The notes under the pieces are model-generated. The model saw only the letters and a list, made by a program, of their open reading frames with translations. It was not told the origin of the DNA and made no database searches. The position numbers and the translations under genes were made by a program. Shown piece by piece: positions 61,401 to 64,000 of a stretch of 64,000 nt of DNA (positions are counted from its first letter, which is position 1; the number at the start of each line of letters is the position of its first letter). The stretch comes from Strigamia acuminata (taxonomy: Eukaryota; Arthropoda; Chilopoda; Geophilomorpha; Linotaeniidae): NCBI GenBank assembly GCA_949358305.1, contig OX442314.1:5955087-6019086 (forward strand). Reading direction: 5' to 3'.

Positions 61401-62381
61401 CCGTAAAGCGGGGTGACTTTGTGCCACTTTTTGTTATAGATTTCAATAACAATCGTAGAAATAATCATATTGTTATAAAAATTGAATGGAAGGTGTATAT
61501 TTGTATGTGCTAAACAATGGCAAGCTTAAAAAAAATTATAGTTATTACATTTTTTAAAAAAAATTTTAATTTAGCTGACCAATCTCACACCTGCTTGGGG
61601 TGACTTTGGCCATCAATTGGAAAACCATTGAAATCCAATGATAATGTTTAATCAGATAATAATTATAATAATAATTATAATAAGATTTTATCAGAAAACA
61701 TTTAAAAATCATTTTGTCACATTTTAAAGTTTTTCTGACATTTTTGATGTTCAGTCTATAAATTCATGTGATCATGACTTAATTACAAGAACATTAGAAA
61801 TTTATTTCTTACAAAAAATTGAAACAACAATAAAACTGCATTAAAAATGTCATAAATAATCACAGGTGTTTAAAGATAGAAAAATTAACAAATAGGAACA
61901 AAACAATCAAAAAATAATATTATAAACCTCCTGTCACCCCGTCTGTTGGAGTGGTGTAAAGTCACCCCAAAAAATGGCCAAAGTCACCCCAGTGATGATA
62001 ACATGTTTCCCTGACTTTCCTGTTCATGATAGGTGCATGAAATTTTAACAAAACACTCTGGAGGGAAGGTCGTGAATGATCACAGATTAATACCATAAAA
62101 GGACATTGTCCTGACTCTAACCATTTCTGAGATATAAAATAATTTTTGCGTGTTTCTTTTTTTAAGTAAAAAATGTGCATCCACTTATGAATTTTTTTAA
62201 GTTTTGTGTGCATGCTGAGATAAAATCCAGCTGAATAGTGTCAAAGAGCATACTTTATAGCACACTTTCATATTTTTTAATTGTAAATATTGCTTGCTGC
62301 CTGTCTTTGGCAATGCAACAAATCTTTTTTTTCACTTTGGGGTAATCTCACCCCTTAAGCCAAAGTCACCCCACTTTACGG
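61401..62381. mobile_element. TA-flanked non-autonomous DNA transposon (981 bp)
   Basis: Ends CCGTAAAGCGGGGTGACTTTG and CAAAGTCACCCCACTTTACGG are inverted repeats between TA duplications (61399-61400 and 62382-62383). The GGGGTGACTTTGGCC word recurs internally in both orientations (about 61598, 61956-61995). No transposase frame. It lies about 110 bp after the gene C stop, probably in its 3' flank or UTR. Confidence 0.8.
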
Positions 62382-62410
62382 TAACTATTTTGTGATGATT
62401 GAACAGACGC

Positions 62411-62451
62411 GAATGAATAAGCGCGGAATTTTATTCCGCGCTCATTCATTC
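62411..62451. repeat. Near-perfect hairpin, 19-bp arms, 3-nt loop
   Basis: GAATGAATAAGCGCGGAAT and ATTCCGCGCTCATTCATTC pair with one G-T type mismatch around TTT. It lies about 30 bp past the DNA transposon end. Function unknown. Confidence 0.8.
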
Positions 62452-64000
62452 CTCGCCAGGTATTGTAACTCATTCATCACTGAATGCACCTCTCATTGTT
62501 CCAAGTCTGTGAACCACTCATTGTTTGTAGAATTTTGCGTCAGAGGTGCACATCAGCTCAGTACTCACCAACACAGAATTGCTATTTAGAAGCAAGGCAG
62601 TGAATCGCAAAAGGCAATCCCTTAATATTGACGAAATTGTCGCAGTTTTCAAATTTTTGACTGAAAATTTTATAACTACGTTTAAAAATACATAATTTTT
62701 CATGTTAAAACTCCTTAATGTGCATAGAACAAATATTGCTCACTCGCTCCTGGCGTTTGTGTCTGCAAGAAAGATGTAATCGTATTTCGTTACGAAATAT
62801 TATTAATGTTTCTGTTGCAAAACTGTAAAGTATTGATTATTAAAACACCGGAAATATAATTCTTGAATGATTAATGTCCTTTTTAAGTACGAATAAAAAA
62901 CATCGTAAAATTCACAAACCTGTTTAAACTTTTATTCCAAAGAAAGCAATAGCATTCAGCTGCCAGTCAGCCGAGCCAAACTATTGTAGCACACAAAACT
63001 GTAGCGTGTTAGGAGCAAACAAATTTAGAATTTGATAGATCGTCTTATTCCAAACTCGAGTCATCAGCCCAAAATCCGAGATCTTGTGTGATCTTGGGTG
63101 CCAAGCAGAGAAGCCAGCCCTAAAGCAACCCCACGCAATTTCTACAGTATACCATACTTGTAGTACCAGGACCATATGGACAAAATGCACAGAAGTAACC
63201 AGGTGTTCGTATGAAATCACTAAATGAGTGGGTTTTTGCAACTGAACAGGCAATAGAGTGTGAGTACCTTTTTTAATTTGCCAATCTTCTAAAGAAATAA
63301 TTTGCACCGTACATGTTTAGCGTTGCACTAAGCTACAACAGTGCTTAGTTTGAATTTTCCTAAGTCGTTTTTATCGTATTTATGTTGAAAAAAGACAGTA
63401 GTTGTATTTAAGGATTTATCAATTTTCTCGCGAAAATAAACAGTGTCTGTTTGGGTCGAAAACAATTTTATTGAGTCTTTTGAGGTGTCCAAATACAAAA
63501 TCAAAGGAACAAAGGCTTATCTCTGATAATTTATGACAAAAATTCCACACTTCCGATTCAGCGTCACCCAATTTCGCCCAAAACTCCCGCTGAATGTTGG
63601 CTTACGTTCTCGCCACCGCCTTGTCCCCCTCGATCTTACACATCCCCACCCTCTCTTAAACGCCAGTTTTTACAGTTATTGCCTCTATTGCCTATGACCT
63701 CCGCCGTTTAAACTGACCCCGGCACCTACATGAATACGGCGTCAATTTGATGCTTTTACGAGATCACTTTTTTGATGCGATACATTGCTTCTGTGACTTA
63801 TCGCAGCCAAGTGAATACTATAATCGTATTCATATTTGCTTGGAAAAATAATCGCACAGGTCTAGCCATACCAGCCGAAATAGTATTCTATTCAAATTGA
63901 TCCACATTGTTTCTAAAATTGCATCTTTAAAAAACTGATGGTATAACACCGTGGTATTGTTTTGGGTAAGGATGCCAGCTGGGCCTGCTTTCCAAAGACA
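62452..64000. other. Intergenic DNA, nothing recognised
   Basis: No coding frame with domain or splice support, no tRNA and no clear repeat was seen. The 108-codon minus-strand frame near 63000-63300 has no supporting signs. Confidence 0.4.

Overview
This window is invertebrate-type metazoan nuclear DNA. Spliced genes have short AT-rich GT-AG introns, there is a tandem family of DEG/ENaC (acid-sensing/pickpocket-type) channel genes, and there are metazoan-style Ty3/gypsy, Tc1/mariner, piggyBac-like and MITE elements. No clade can be named safely from sequence alone.

Layout. (1) 119-821: the last three coding exons of a DEG/ENaC gene (A), with a polyadenylation signal near 941. (2) 1046-52798: one giant nest of LTR retrotransposons, all opened by 4-bp target duplications. 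The host element E0 (+ strand, LTRs of 1916 bp, TSD ACCA) was split by E1 (4251-18291, +, TSD AGTT), E2 (20717-35098, -, TSD AATT), E3 (37375-48304, -, TSD AGTC) and a solo LTR (50550-52259, TSD AGTT). A foldback Tc1/mariner element (38911-40473) sits inside an E3 LTR. A MULE-like element (18822-19563) and a piggyBac-like foldback element (19694-20326) sit in E0 sequence between E1 and E2. Once the insertions are removed, each LTR pair has identical length and only a few mismatches, so the whole nest is young. (3) 52803-55400: intergenic DNA with a 35-bp satellite and an orphan ORF. (4) 55468-58325 and 58277-61288: two more DEG/ENaC genes (B and C). I could reconstruct the exons of both with consistent phases. 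They overlap head-to-tail in different frames at a nine-A run. (5) 61401-62381: a TA-flanked DNA transposon. The remainder has no supported gene.

How the parts work. E1 and E2 are near-twin gypsy elements with gag, a -1 frameshift signal (A AAA AAC plus hairpin), pol, and a third, GC-rich, cysteine-cluster ORF in the place where an env would sit, preceded by a splice-acceptor-like sequence. E3 has gag and pol fused by a deletion that removed the zinc knuckle and protease. E0 has no pol; it has a long leader and a single ORF with three copies of a motif found near the Gag N-terminus in E1 and E3, which suggests a non-autonomous parasite of its relatives. All four use a primer site that looks like tRNA-Gln, and all LTR families, including the solo LTR, carry an AGATGGCGC (CTCF-like) motif in U3.

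The strongest candidates for something new are the overlapping DEG/ENaC genes (possible natural concatemer), the E1/E2 third ORF, the E0 Gag-motif protein and the shared LTR insulator-like motif.
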